A stretch of 64,000 nt of DNA from Chryseobacterium luquanense (lineage in GTDB: Bacteria; Bacteroidota; Bacteroidia; Flavobacteriales; Weeksellaceae). Numbering within the stretch: position 1 is the first letter of the stretch; each line of letters starts with the position of its first letter. The notes below the pieces were generated by a model. That model had not been told where the DNA came from, ran no database searches, and was given only the letters and a program-made list of their open reading frames with translations. Of this stretch, positions 56,236 through 64,000 are shown piece by piece. A program made the translations under genes and the position numbers. The stretch lies in contig NZ_JAOVZV010000005.1 in assembly GCF_026460945.1 (NCBI RefSeq), positions 62,001 through 126,000 of the forward strand, read 5' to 3'.

Positions 56236-57588
56236 CTAAAGAATTTTATACATTTTATCCGACAAACGAACTCTAAAAGGAATCTCAAATGTAATTTGAT
56301 CACCGATATTTGCAGTTTCCACGGTAGTTCTGTTTACATGAAGTTCAGTAATTGTTAATTCTTGCTCTCCCGTCGTTGGTCCTGAAATTAAAACTTTATC
56401 ACCCACAGAAAGTTCTTTATTTTCAATTAGAAACTGTCCTATTTTAGATTTTGTGTAATAATGTTCAACTTTTCCAACCAAAACTTTCTTAATCTTAATT
56501 TTCTGACGAATATCTTTTGTTTCAGCTTTAGCAAGAGTCTCTGTTGATAAATCTCCCGAATTTTTAAAAGTTAAAGCATCAGATTTACCTTTTCTGAATA
56601 CTTTATTCCCAACTTTCAAGCCTTTCCTTAATCTCAACTGTTCTTCAACAGGTAAATGCGTGATTTCTAAACATTCTGTTGAACACGTATTTTCCATCGC
56701 AGCTTTACAATCATCACATTGTATAAACAAAAGGTGACACGCATCATTTGCACAGTTTGTATGATTATCGCAGGGTTTTCCGCATTGGTGACACTTTGAA
56801 ATAATATCATCGGTAATTCTTTCGCCTAAACGGTGATCGAAGACAAAGTTTTTTCCGATAAATTTACTTTCAATTTTTTCTTCTTTAATTTGACGGGTAT
56901 ATTCAATAATTCCGCCTTCTAACTGGAAAACATTTTTAAAACCCTGATGTTTAAAATAAGCACTTGCTTTTTCACACCGAATCCCACCGGTGCAATACAT
57001 CAAAAGATTTTTATCTTCTTTAAAATCCTGTAATTGCTCATTGATAATCGGCAAACTTTCTCTGAAGTTTTCAACGTCCGGAGTGATTGCTCCTTCAAAA
57101 TGCCCAACTTCACTTTCGTAATGATTTCTGAAATCTACTACAATTGTATTTGGATCTTCCAACATATTGTTGAACTCCTGAGCTTTTAAATGAATTCCTT
57201 TATTGGTTACATCAAAAGTTTCGTCATTCAAACCATCGGCGACAATTTTGTTTCTAACCTTAATCGTTAATTTTAAAAAAGAGTGATTATCATGTTCAAC
57301 AGCCACATTCAAACGAATACCTTTCATAAAATCATAAACTTCCAAAGTCTCACGGAAAGCTTCAAAATTTTCTGCAGGAATACTCATTTGAGCATTAATA
57401 CCTTCTTTGGCAACATAAATACGGCCGAGTGCATCAAGTGCATTCCAGGCTATAAATAAATCGTCACGAAATTTTTGGGGATCTGAAAGATTGGTATACG
57501 CATAGAAAGACAATGTAAGACGTTCCTTACCAGCTTCATCAATAAGTTGAGCTCTTTCTTCTGCGCTTAAGGTGTTGTACAGTTGCAT
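56236..57588 (-). CDS. trhO: tRNA uridine(34) hydroxylase TrhO with extended C-terminus
   Basis: 450 residues. The N-terminal ferredoxin-like domain (YVAKEGINAQMSIP) and rhodanese domain with the active Cys in MYCTGGIRCEKA match TrhO, which makes 5-hydroxyuridine in tRNA anticodons. A Cys-rich piece follows (CHQCGKPCDNHTNC, CHLLFIQCDDC), likely binding zinc, and then an additional C-terminal beta domain of about 100 residues, which makes the protein longer than the roughly 330 residues of E. coli TrhO. Confidence 0.9.
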   Translation of the reverse strand: MQLYNTLSAEERAQLIDEAGKERLTLSFYAYTNLSDPQKFRDDLFIAWNALDALGRIYVAKEGINAQMSIPAENFEAFRETLEVYDFMKGIRLNVAVEHDNHSFLKLTIKVRNKIVADGLNDETFDVTNKGIHLKAQEFNNMLEDPNTIVVDFRNHYESEVGHFEGAITPDVENFRESLPIINEQLQDFKEDKNLLMYCTGGIRCEKASAYFKHQGFKNVFQLEGGIIEYTRQIKEEKIESKFIGKNFVFDHRLGERITDDIISKCHQCGKPCDNHTNCANDACHLLFIQCDDCKAAMENTCSTECLEITHLPVEEQLRLRKGLKVGNKVFRKGKSDALTFKNSGDLSTETLAKAETKDIRQKIKIKKVLVGKVEHYYTKSKIGQFLIENKELSVGDKVLISGPTTGEQELTITELHVNRTTVETANIGDQITFEIPFRVRLSDKMYKIL

Positions 57589-57623
57589 GCTATAAACGGT
57601 TTAAGTGAGAAAAATAATTTTTG

Positions 57624-57631
57624 CAAAGATA
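57624..57631 (-). promoter_or_regulatory. trhO: Possible -7 element of trhO
   Basis: The minus strand reads TATCTTTG, 36 bp before the start codon; no clear TTG partner. Confidence 0.4.
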
Positions 57632-57870
57632 AGCAAATTTTAAAATGACTTTAGCATGACATAAAGCACATTTTGACACTTCTTTCAATCATAAATTTAA
57701 CCTTTTGGCACTTTATATCATCTATAACTATGACATTTTGTCTTTAATAATTTTTTAAGCAGTGTTAAACTAACAGCAAAATTATTACATAAACTATAAA
57801 ATGGTATAATTGTCGTTAAATTTTAGTTAAAAGTGAAACACTTAAGAGTATTTACATACCTATTTAGCAT

Positions 57871-57878
57871 TAAATTTG
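57871..57878 (+). promoter_or_regulatory. Possible -7 element of htrA
   Basis: TAAATTTG lies 44 bp before the start codon; no TTG at 17-23 bp. Confidence 0.4.
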
Positions 57879-57921
57879 TGTAAGATAAAAACAACAATTA
57901 AACAAACAAAGAAGACATACA

Positions 57922-59445
57922 ATGAAGAGTACATTTAAAAAACTATTACCATTTGCCGTAGTTGGAGTGCTTTCAGGAGCAACAACAGTCGGTGTACAAC
58001 AATACTTAGGTCACGATTCTAATAGCGGAGACCAATCTTATTTTACAAAATCGAATAATGCATCTTTTGTTGGCATGAATACGGCCAATGTTGGAGACGA
58101 TTTTGTAAAAGCATCGAAAACAACTGTTCCAGCGGTTGTAACAATTAAAAATTATCAAAACAGGGCAACAAGCAGAGCTTCAGAACAGGATTTATTTGAG
58201 CATTTCTTTGGAAATCCTTTCGGAGACAGAGGCCAGCAAAGACAACAACAGCAATCACCGGACAATATGCCTTCAGGTTTAGGTTCAGGAGTAATTATTT
58301 CGCCGGATGGATATATCATTTCAAACAATCATGTTGTTGCAGGAGCGAATAAGCTTGAAGTCGTTTTAAGCAACAAAAAATCTTACATCGCAACTTTAGT
58401 GGGAACTGATCCCAATACAGACATATCCTTACTAAAAATCGAAGAAAAAGGATTGCCATTTTTAAATTTTGCAAATTCAGATAATATTGAAGTGGGACAA
58501 TGGGTTTTAGCAGTGGGTAATCCATTGGGATTAAATTCTACGGTAACGGCTGGAATTATTTCTGCGAAAGGAAGAGGTATAGGAATTTTGAGTGGACAAG
58601 GAAAAGCAGCCAACCCGATTGAAAGTTTTATACAAACAGATGCTGCCATTAACCCAGGAAACTCCGGAGGAGCTTTGGTAAACGTAAATGGAGACTTAAT
58701 TGGAATTAACTCTGCGATTTCTTCTACAAACGGATATTACCAAGGATATGGTTTTGCGGTTCCAGCGAATTTGGCGAGAAAAATTATTGAAGATATTAAG
58801 AAATTTGGTATCGTACAAAGAGGTTTCTTGGGTGTAACATCTATCGATTTATCAAACGATCAATTGGTTGCAGCTTACAATAAAGATAAAAAAACAAATC
58901 TTAAACCAGGATCCGGAGTTTACGTTACAGGATTCTCTGCAAGTAGCGGAGCTGAAGATGCAGGTCTGAAAATTGGTGATATTATTACAAAAGTAGACGG
59001 TGTAGAAATTACAGATTTTGCAGATTTATCAATCTCAATCGGAAGTAAAAGACCGGGAGATAAAGTTCAGTTAACTTATTCTAGAAATGGTAAAGAAACT
59101 TTAACAACAGTAACTTTAAAAGATCAAAAAGGTGGAACCTCAGCAAGAACAAAAGCTGATTTAAGCGTCACTGAAAAAATTGGAGCTGAATTCCAAAGTT
59201 TGGATGACAGAACAAAATCTTACTATGGTCTTACCAGCGGAATTGTTGCTAAAAACGTTATCGAAGGAAGCGAAATGGCAAAAGCCGGAATTGTAGACAA
59301 CTACATTATTACAGACATCAATGGAAAACCTGTTAATTCTCAGAAAGATGTAGAAAATATCTTAGGTAAATTTTCAGGAACTGTTCAGATAAAATATATG
59401 GACGACTACGGTAGAAATTATACAAGAGGATTTAAAATGCCTTAA
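57922..59445 (+). CDS. degP: HtrA/DegP-family periplasmic serine protease
   Basis: 507 residues. Signal peptide/anchor at the start (LLPFAVVGVLSGATTVGV), trypsin-like domain with the triad His in ISNNHVVAGANK, Asp in DPNTDISLLKI and Ser in INPGNSGGALVN, then two PDZ domains (about 295-390 and 410-500). It degrades or refolds damaged envelope proteins and is usually stress-induced. A strong terminator follows. Confidence 0.93.
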   Translation: MKSTFKKLLPFAVVGVLSGATTVGVQQYLGHDSNSGDQSYFTKSNNASFVGMNTANVGDDFVKASKTTVPAVVTIKNYQNRATSRASEQDLFEHFFGNPFGDRGQQRQQQQSPDNMPSGLGSGVIISPDGYIISNNHVVAGANKLEVVLSNKKSYIATLVGTDPNTDISLLKIEEKGLPFLNFANSDNIEVGQWVLAVGNPLGLNSTVTAGIISAKGRGIGILSGQGKAANPIESFIQTDAAINPGNSGGALVNVNGDLIGINSAISSTNGYYQGYGFAVPANLARKIIEDIKKFGIVQRGFLGVTSIDLSNDQLVAAYNKDKKTNLKPGSGVYVTGFSASSGAEDAGLKIGDIITKVDGVEITDFADLSISIGSKRPGDKVQLTYSRNGKETLTTVTLKDQKGGTSARTKADLSVTEKIGAEFQSLDDRTKSYYGLTSGIVAKNVIEGSEMAKAGIVDNYIITDINGKPVNSQKDVENILGKFSGTVQIKYMDDYGRNYTRGFKMP

Positions 59446-59464
59446 ACAATAATTAAAACAAACG

Positions 59465-59494
59465 AAAAACGCTGCAAAAATCTGCAGCGTTTTT
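59465..59494 (+). terminator. Terminator after the HtrA protease gene
   Basis: Perfect 12-bp stem AAAAACGCTGCA/TGCAGCGTTTTT with a 6-nt loop and a T-run. Confidence 0.9.
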
Positions 59495-59515
59495 TTTATT
59501 TTCTGAAATGAAGTT

Positions 59516-59968
59516 TTATTTCTTATTCATTTTCTCAGCAATTCTTTTCTTTTTATTTCTTTCATAAATTACCTCAACGATTTTTCCACCCATCCAAGCA
59601 AATGGAAAAAAGACAAGGAAAATAGAAATTTTATAAAATGTAGGATGATATGGAAGAATAATTACATCAAGCATTGCAATAAACAGCATGATGAAACCAA
59701 TAAGAATTGCATAAGCTACCTTTGCATATTTTACAATCATGGCGGTAACAACACCTCCAACAGTAGTTCCCAACCCTGAAATAAACAGTAAAAAACCAAA
59801 GAACGCATCGTTATTTCTCATGCTTTCTAAAAATCTCTGCCAATGCTCAAAAGGAGCGAATGCTTCAAAGGTAACCCACTTAGGAAATGCTCTTATACCA
59901 AGCGTAATAATAAGCCCTGCAATCGCAAGACCTACCAAAACAGCAAATGTATTTCTTATAAAACTCAT
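59516..59968 (-). CDS. Four-helix membrane protein, unknown function
   Basis: 150 residues with four hydrophobic helices (NTFAVLVGLAIAGLIITLGI, FFGFLLFISGLGTTVGGVV, YAILIGFIMLFIAMLDVIIL, IFLVFFPFAWMGGKIV) and a basic cytosolic tail. The start overlaps the stop of the RidA gene (TAATG), so the two are translationally coupled. No family recognised. Confidence 0.75.
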   Translation of the reverse strand: MSFIRNTFAVLVGLAIAGLIITLGIRAFPKWVTFEAFAPFEHWQRFLESMRNNDAFFGFLLFISGLGTTVGGVVTAMIVKYAKVAYAILIGFIMLFIAMLDVIILPYHPTFYKISIFLVFFPFAWMGGKIVEVIYERNKKKRIAEKMNKK

Positions 59969-60348
59969 TAATCCTGATGTGCAATCATAGAAATTTCAAT
60001 GTCAACATTCTTTGGCAAACAAGAAACCTGTACCGTTTCACGAGCCGGGAAGCTTTCTGCATCAAGATAAGATGCATAAATATCATTCATTACCGCAAAA
60101 TCATCCATACTCTTTAGGAAAATACTGGCTTTTACAACATTTTTAAATGTCATCCCTGCTTCAGTAAGAATCGCCTCAAGATTTTTCATTACCTGATGTG
60201 TTTCTTTTTCAATTCCTTCTACTAACTTACCTGTTGCAGGATCTACAGGAATTTGTCCTGAAATATACAAAACCCCGTTTGCAAGATTTGCCTGAGAATA
60301 AGGTCCGATTGCTGCAGGAGCATTCACTGTATTGATTATTTTTTTCAT
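59968..60348 (-). CDS. ridA: RidA family reactive intermediate deaminase
   Basis: 126 residues. RidA hydrolyses reactive enamine/imine intermediates from PLP enzymes. The family signature is complete: APAAIGPYSQANLANGVLYISGQIPVDP in part, VVKASIFLKSMDDF, the Arg of FPARETVQVSCLP, and DIEISMIA. A -7-like element is found 25 bp upstream. Confidence 0.93.
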   Translation of the reverse strand: MKKIINTVNAPAAIGPYSQANLANGVLYISGQIPVDPATGKLVEGIEKETHQVMKNLEAILTEAGMTFKNVVKASIFLKSMDDFAVMNDIYASYLDAESFPARETVQVSCLPKNVDIEISMIAHQD

Positions 60349-60372
60349 GTATAGATTTATTTATTTTGGGTG

Positions 60373-60380
60373 CAAAGATA
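60373..60380 (-). promoter_or_regulatory. ridA: Possible -7 element of ridA
   Basis: The minus strand reads TATCTTTG, 25 bp before the start codon. Confidence 0.4.
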
Positions 60381-60408
60381 AAATTTAAATTGTAAAATCA
60401 GTATGACT

Positions 60409-62997
60409 TTAGAAAGGAGCATTAGGTTGGGTGAAACTTCTGTCTTTATACTTTAATGCATCACTTAAGATATTTGCTTTAATTCCGATAAAGAAATCAT
60501 ACACTTTGTACTGTCCGAAAGGAACCCAGTTGAAATTTATCGTAAAACTTCGCTGATCTCTCGAGAAACCGATTCTAGTATATGCCAATTCTTTTGAAAC
60601 CATATCGTAATGCGTACTTCCGTTGATATTCCAGTAAGGAGTTAACTTAAGACTTCCATCTAAGCCAATTGAAGCCATTTTCGTGGCCGTTCTCGAAAGA
60701 TTTCGGGAATATTGGTAATTTGCATTCACATTTAAAGTCCAGGCTTGCTCAAAGTGAGCATAATTATCATCATCAAAGAAATAATTTTCATTTCGAATTT
60801 CTCCTTTTTGAGAATATACTTTAGAGTAGTCCTTTTTCTCACCAAATAATTCATTGCTTAAAGGATAAGAAACCTGCATATTGAAACCTTGCACACTGAA
60901 AGAACCAAAATCCTCAGTTCTGATTCCGGTATCTGATCCCGGAGCAAACAAAATTTTGTACGGATCTATCGTTAAACTCGTATTAACGCTTAATTTATTA
61001 TCAAAGAAAGAAGATTGTCCGTTCACAGAAATAATTGACCAAGGGTGATCTTTTGCAGCAAAATTATAGTTTCCACTGATGTTTAAAGATTCAAACAATT
61101 TCATTTTTTTCACGCCGGTAGAATCGCTTTTAGATTTTACCTTCATCTCGACGTTATTCCCGATGCTATAGCTTAATGCTCCAACCATACCTGTAGAAGG
61201 TGACCCAACAATTCCCTGATCAAAAATAGAATATGGAGTTAAAGCACCATTTGCATTATAATAATTTCGGGTGTAACCAAACTGAGAACCTCCAAAATCC
61301 GGTGAATAGGTGAAACCAATACTTGGCGTAACCATGTGTCTGATTGCTTCAATCGTAGATCCTTTTTTGAAGTTCAGCATTCCATAAAGCTGAGTCTGCA
61401 CACTTGCTGTGGTAGAAAAAGTACTGTAGCCTGCGATTTTTTTATTAAACTGATCAACCTCAATATTGATAATCGGGTCATAATATTTGGTAAGCGTTTT
61501 TGTCGTTAAAGCATTATCAATTGTTGCTCCTAAACTAAACGTAAAATATTTAGCAAATGTAGCATTGGTTCCTAAAGCGATATTATTTTTCAAACCTGTC
61601 TGCAATTTATCCCACATGGCATCAGTAAACATCTCACCAGACTCTGTAACCACAGAATTTGTTAAATTTAAACCTGTATTAACAGTAATATTTTCTAGCA
61701 AACCAGATCTTACACCTGTTTTAGATTTAAATAAATAAAACTGATTGATAGCTACGTTCATTTGAGGCAAACGCAAACTTGCACTTCCATCTGCAAAATT
61801 CTGAGAATATGAAGCTGTACTGGTAATCGTTGCAGGAAGCTTTAAAAATCTTTTAGTTAATGAAAGCGTTGAGTTTTGTTGCGTTCTCAAGACACTTTGA
61901 TCCATAATAAAGTTATTATTGACTGTATTATTGTAAAACGAAGTACTCGTCATATCCACAGAAGCAGAAAACGTAAGAAAAGGATTTGCTTTTGCATCCT
62001 GAGTATGCCTCCAAGCAATTCTGTACGTACCTGTTTTTGAATAATTACTCAAACCTTTAATTCCACGAACGGTACTTCCAATATCTGCTGAAAAGTTACC
62101 CGTATATCTGTATTTTTTAAGATAGTTTACTTCCGGCCGTAAATTCCAGCTTCCTTTTGTATACACATCTGCAAGAACTTTAAGGTCGAAATGCTCTCCG
62201 ATCGGTTGATAATAACCAATTCCATTCAGGAAGAAACCAACATCTTCTCTTTCCCCAAAACTAGGAATCAAAATACCCGCAGATCTTTTACTTGAAAAAG
62301 GCAAGATCGCAAACGGCATCACTAAAGGTGTGGGAACATCTTCAATATACATTTGAGCAGGACCTACAATTAAAGTTGAACTCTCCTTCCCTTTCTGCAT
62401 TTTAATATAAGATGCTAAAAGGTGATAATCGGGTCTTGTATCTTTTTTGGAGATGTAATACGTATCTGTTGTAAATTCTGCGTGACGCATTACAAAAACA
62501 GAATCGTTATATTTTTTTGTTTTATCAGCTACAATTAAACCTTCGCTTTCTTCAGTTCTTGCATTATAAGCAATTGCTTCTCTGGTTTTTGTATTATAGC
62601 TAAAGCTTTCTACTTCATATTTTTTTCCACCCTGATTTACCTGAGCCCACTCAAATACTTTGCCTAAAGAATCTAGCTTTCCGCGGGCAAAAAATATGTT
62701 TCGCTCTTCATCAATTGAGATATAATCTGCATCAATCTGCATATCCTGATATTTTACCTGAGCATTTTTGTTCAGATAAATCATTTTTTTCGGAACATCT
62801 CTACGAATATCATCAGCTTTATAGTCTAAAACATCCTCCAGAGATTCTTTTGCTGCAACTGTGGTATCCTTTTTGGAAATGGTATCATTAATTATCGTAG
62901 CTTTAATTGGTCTTTTAGGACTTTCCTGTGCTAAAAAACTGTTAAAAATTAGGATAATTAAAATTTGTAATATATTTTTGAAGACGGTTTTGTCCAA
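60409..62997 (-). CDS. LptD-like outer membrane LPS assembly protein
   Basis: 862 residues. A signal peptide (ILQILIILIFNSFLAQ), an OstA-like periplasmic domain (about 70-200, YLNKNAQVKYQDMQIDADYI, FFARGKLDS) and a long C-terminal barrel part (for example PFAILPFSSKRSAGILIPSFG, the conserved block next to the barrel start) fit LptD, which inserts lipopolysaccharide in the outer leaflet. The barrel has many alternating aromatic strands and ends in F. The gene is divergent from the amidase gene with only 49 bp between. Confidence 0.82.
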   Translation of the reverse strand: MDKTVFKNILQILIILIFNSFLAQESPKRPIKATIINDTISKKDTTVAAKESLEDVLDYKADDIRRDVPKKMIYLNKNAQVKYQDMQIDADYISIDEERNIFFARGKLDSLGKVFEWAQVNQGGKKYEVESFSYNTKTREAIAYNARTEESEGLIVADKTKKYNDSVFVMRHAEFTTDTYYISKKDTRPDYHLLASYIKMQKGKESSTLIVGPAQMYIEDVPTPLVMPFAILPFSSKRSAGILIPSFGEREDVGFFLNGIGYYQPIGEHFDLKVLADVYTKGSWNLRPEVNYLKKYRYTGNFSADIGSTVRGIKGLSNYSKTGTYRIAWRHTQDAKANPFLTFSASVDMTSTSFYNNTVNNNFIMDQSVLRTQQNSTLSLTKRFLKLPATITSTASYSQNFADGSASLRLPQMNVAINQFYLFKSKTGVRSGLLENITVNTGLNLTNSVVTESGEMFTDAMWDKLQTGLKNNIALGTNATFAKYFTFSLGATIDNALTTKTLTKYYDPIINIEVDQFNKKIAGYSTFSTTASVQTQLYGMLNFKKGSTIEAIRHMVTPSIGFTYSPDFGGSQFGYTRNYYNANGALTPYSIFDQGIVGSPSTGMVGALSYSIGNNVEMKVKSKSDSTGVKKMKLFESLNISGNYNFAAKDHPWSIISVNGQSSFFDNKLSVNTSLTIDPYKILFAPGSDTGIRTEDFGSFSVQGFNMQVSYPLSNELFGEKKDYSKVYSQKGEIRNENYFFDDDNYAHFEQAWTLNVNANYQYSRNLSRTATKMASIGLDGSLKLTPYWNINGSTHYDMVSKELAYTRIGFSRDQRSFTINFNWVPFGQYKVYDFFIGIKANILSDALKYKDRSFTQPNAPF

Positions 62998-63046
62998 TTT
63001 TATTCTGTATAATTTGGCTCAAAATTAATATAATTTTTATAACTGT

Positions 63047-64000
63047 ATGATGTACAAACCAAATTTTAAAATAATTTTAGCATTTCTCCTGATATTCTCT
63101 TCCACATTTATTTTAGCTCAAAAAAAATTCACTGTAGTTTTAGATGCTGGACATGGAGGAAGCGATAACGGAGCCAACCGAAATTATCCGGATCTCGGTC
63201 TTGTTCAGGAGAAGTATGTTACCTTGGGAATTGTTCTTAAATTGGGAGCAATGCTTGAGAAAAATAAAGATTTTAAAGTAATCTACACAAGAAAAATTGA
63301 CGAATACCCTTCATTAACCGACAGAACAAATACTGCAAACAGAAGTAAAGCAGATTTATTTATTTCGGTGCACGTTAATTCTTCGCCAAGCAGATCTGCA
63401 ACAGCAAGAGGTACGGAAACTTTTGTACAGGGGCCGGCTCAAAACAGAGAAAATCTTGAAGTCGCAAAACAGGAAAACAGCGTAATTTATCTTGATGAAA
63501 AAGATAAAGAAACTTTCGCTTCTTACGACGCCTCTTCTCCCGAATCTTTAATTGCTTTAAAACTTCAGCAAAGTAAATACCTTGAAAACAGCTTAATCGT
63601 TGGAAGTTTCGTAGAAGGAAATTTTGAAAAAAGCGGTCGTTTTTCGAGAGGTGTAAAGCAGGAAAACCTTCACATTTTGAGAAGAAGTGCGATGCCTTCA
63701 GTTTTAATTGAGACAGGATTTGTAAATAATTATGATGATGCAGCTTTCCTAAATTCAGAAAAAGGGCAAGAAGAGACCGCTGAAAACATTTACAAAGCTA
63801 TTATTGACTATAAAAAGGCGGTTGACAGAAAAGCAGGAACACCTCAAATTGTTAAAAAACCTGAGCCTGAAAAACCTACAGAGGTTGCACTGAAAAACGA
63901 TTTCAGAATTTTATTGATGACAATGCCAGTAAAATATAACGATGGAGATCCCGAATTGAGAGGTTTAAACTATATTTTACCCATCAAAGAAAATGGATTA
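63047..64000 (+). CDS. N-acetylmuramoyl-L-alanine amidase (partial, 3' end missing)
   Basis: 318 codons up to the right edge; the start is ATG-ATG at 63047/63050. A signal peptide (IILAFLLIFSSTFILAQ) leads an Amidase_3 domain with the zinc ligands His in VVLDAGHGGSDNGA, Glu in GLVQEKYVTL, His in LFISVHVNSSP and Glu in SVLIETGFVNN. It cleaves the bond between muramic acid and stem peptide and is active in cell separation. A Pro/Lys-rich linker and a second domain begin after residue 260. The end lies outside the window. Confidence 0.93.
   Translation, partial: MMYKPNFKIILAFLLIFSSTFILAQKKFTVVLDAGHGGSDNGANRNYPDLGLVQEKYVTLGIVLKLGAMLEKNKDFKVIYTRKIDEYPSLTDRTNTANRSKADLFISVHVNSSPSRSATARGTETFVQGPAQNRENLEVAKQENSVIYLDEKDKETFASYDASSPESLIALKLQQSKYLENSLIVGSFVEGNFEKSGRFSRGVKQENLHILRRSAMPSVLIETGFVNNYDDAAFLNSEKGQEETAENIYKAIIDYKKAVDRKAGTPQIVKKPEPEKPTEVALKNDFRILLMTMPVKYNDGDPELRGLNYILPIKENGL

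Larger units (their letters stand above)
57589..57921. other. Divergent intergenic region between trhO and htrA
   Basis: AT-rich, with -7-like elements for trhO (57624-57631, minus, TATCTTTG) and htrA (57871-57878, plus, TAAATTTG). No open reading frame or hairpin stands out. Confidence 0.45.

Overview
The window looks like a chromosomal segment of a low-GC flavobacterium, most likely Chryseobacterium or a close relative in the Weeksellaceae. Evidence is the Bacteroidetes promoter type (TTG, about 19 bp, TAnnTTTG), many lipoproteins, a type IX secretion (T9SS) type A sorting domain, tandem Rhs-family secreted proteins of the DUF6443 type, and the Bacteroidetes order of ribosomal genes with zinc-free S14 and L36. 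No tRNA, rRNA, CRISPR array, insertion sequence or prophage was recognised.

Layout. (1) 1-10118, minus strand: a polymorphic-toxin locus. It reads, in transcription order, a frameshifted T9SS-sorted propeller protein, a large secreted protein with an SpvB/TcB-like N-terminus, an Rhs protein with a C-terminal HExxH metallopeptidase-like toxin tip, a small lipoprotein that is the likely immunity protein, and a second, headless Rhs tip with another HExxH toxin that runs off the left edge. (2) 10350-13208: a helical hypothetical protein, a 21-bp/7-codon repeat block, and two amidinotransferase-fold hydrolases (CtlX-like and DDAH/arginine deiminase-like). (3) 13574-16242: citrate synthase and enolase. 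(4) 16545-19415: a tightly coupled cassette of response regulator, unknown protein, membrane protein and histidine kinase. (5) 20077-33852, minus: the S10-spc-alpha ribosomal superoperon from rplC to rplQ, with secY, infA and rpoA, driven by a well-formed promoter upstream of rplC. (6) 34095-40895: an accessory block, mostly on the plus strand (secreted proteins, a low-affinity iron permease family protein, a membrane-bound TPR/HTH regulator, a decayed gene), which separates rplC from rpsJ. (7) 41284-44644, minus: the str operon rpsL-rpsG-fusA-rpsJ with its own promoter and terminator. (8) 44779-64000: mixed housekeeping and accessory genes, including a GT-C-like membrane protein, Dps, nicotinate phosphoribosyltransferase, RmuC, a trypsin-like lipoprotein, a SpoU-type RNA methyltransferase, an 11-residue-repeat lipoprotein, an unknown transmembrane protein/lipoprotein pair, 5-formyl-THF cyclo-ligase, TrhO, an HtrA protease, RidA, an LptD-like protein and, divergently, the start of an N-acetylmuramoyl-L-alanine amidase.

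The ribosomal and str operons form the growth core, with central metabolism (eno, gltA) nearby on the same strand. The most unusual content is the Rhs/T9SS toxin locus at the left end; other points of interest are the heptad-repeat block, a hairpin-rich gap inside the spc operon, a terminator-like hairpin in the leader of the iron-permease gene, and two uncharacterised regulatory cassettes.
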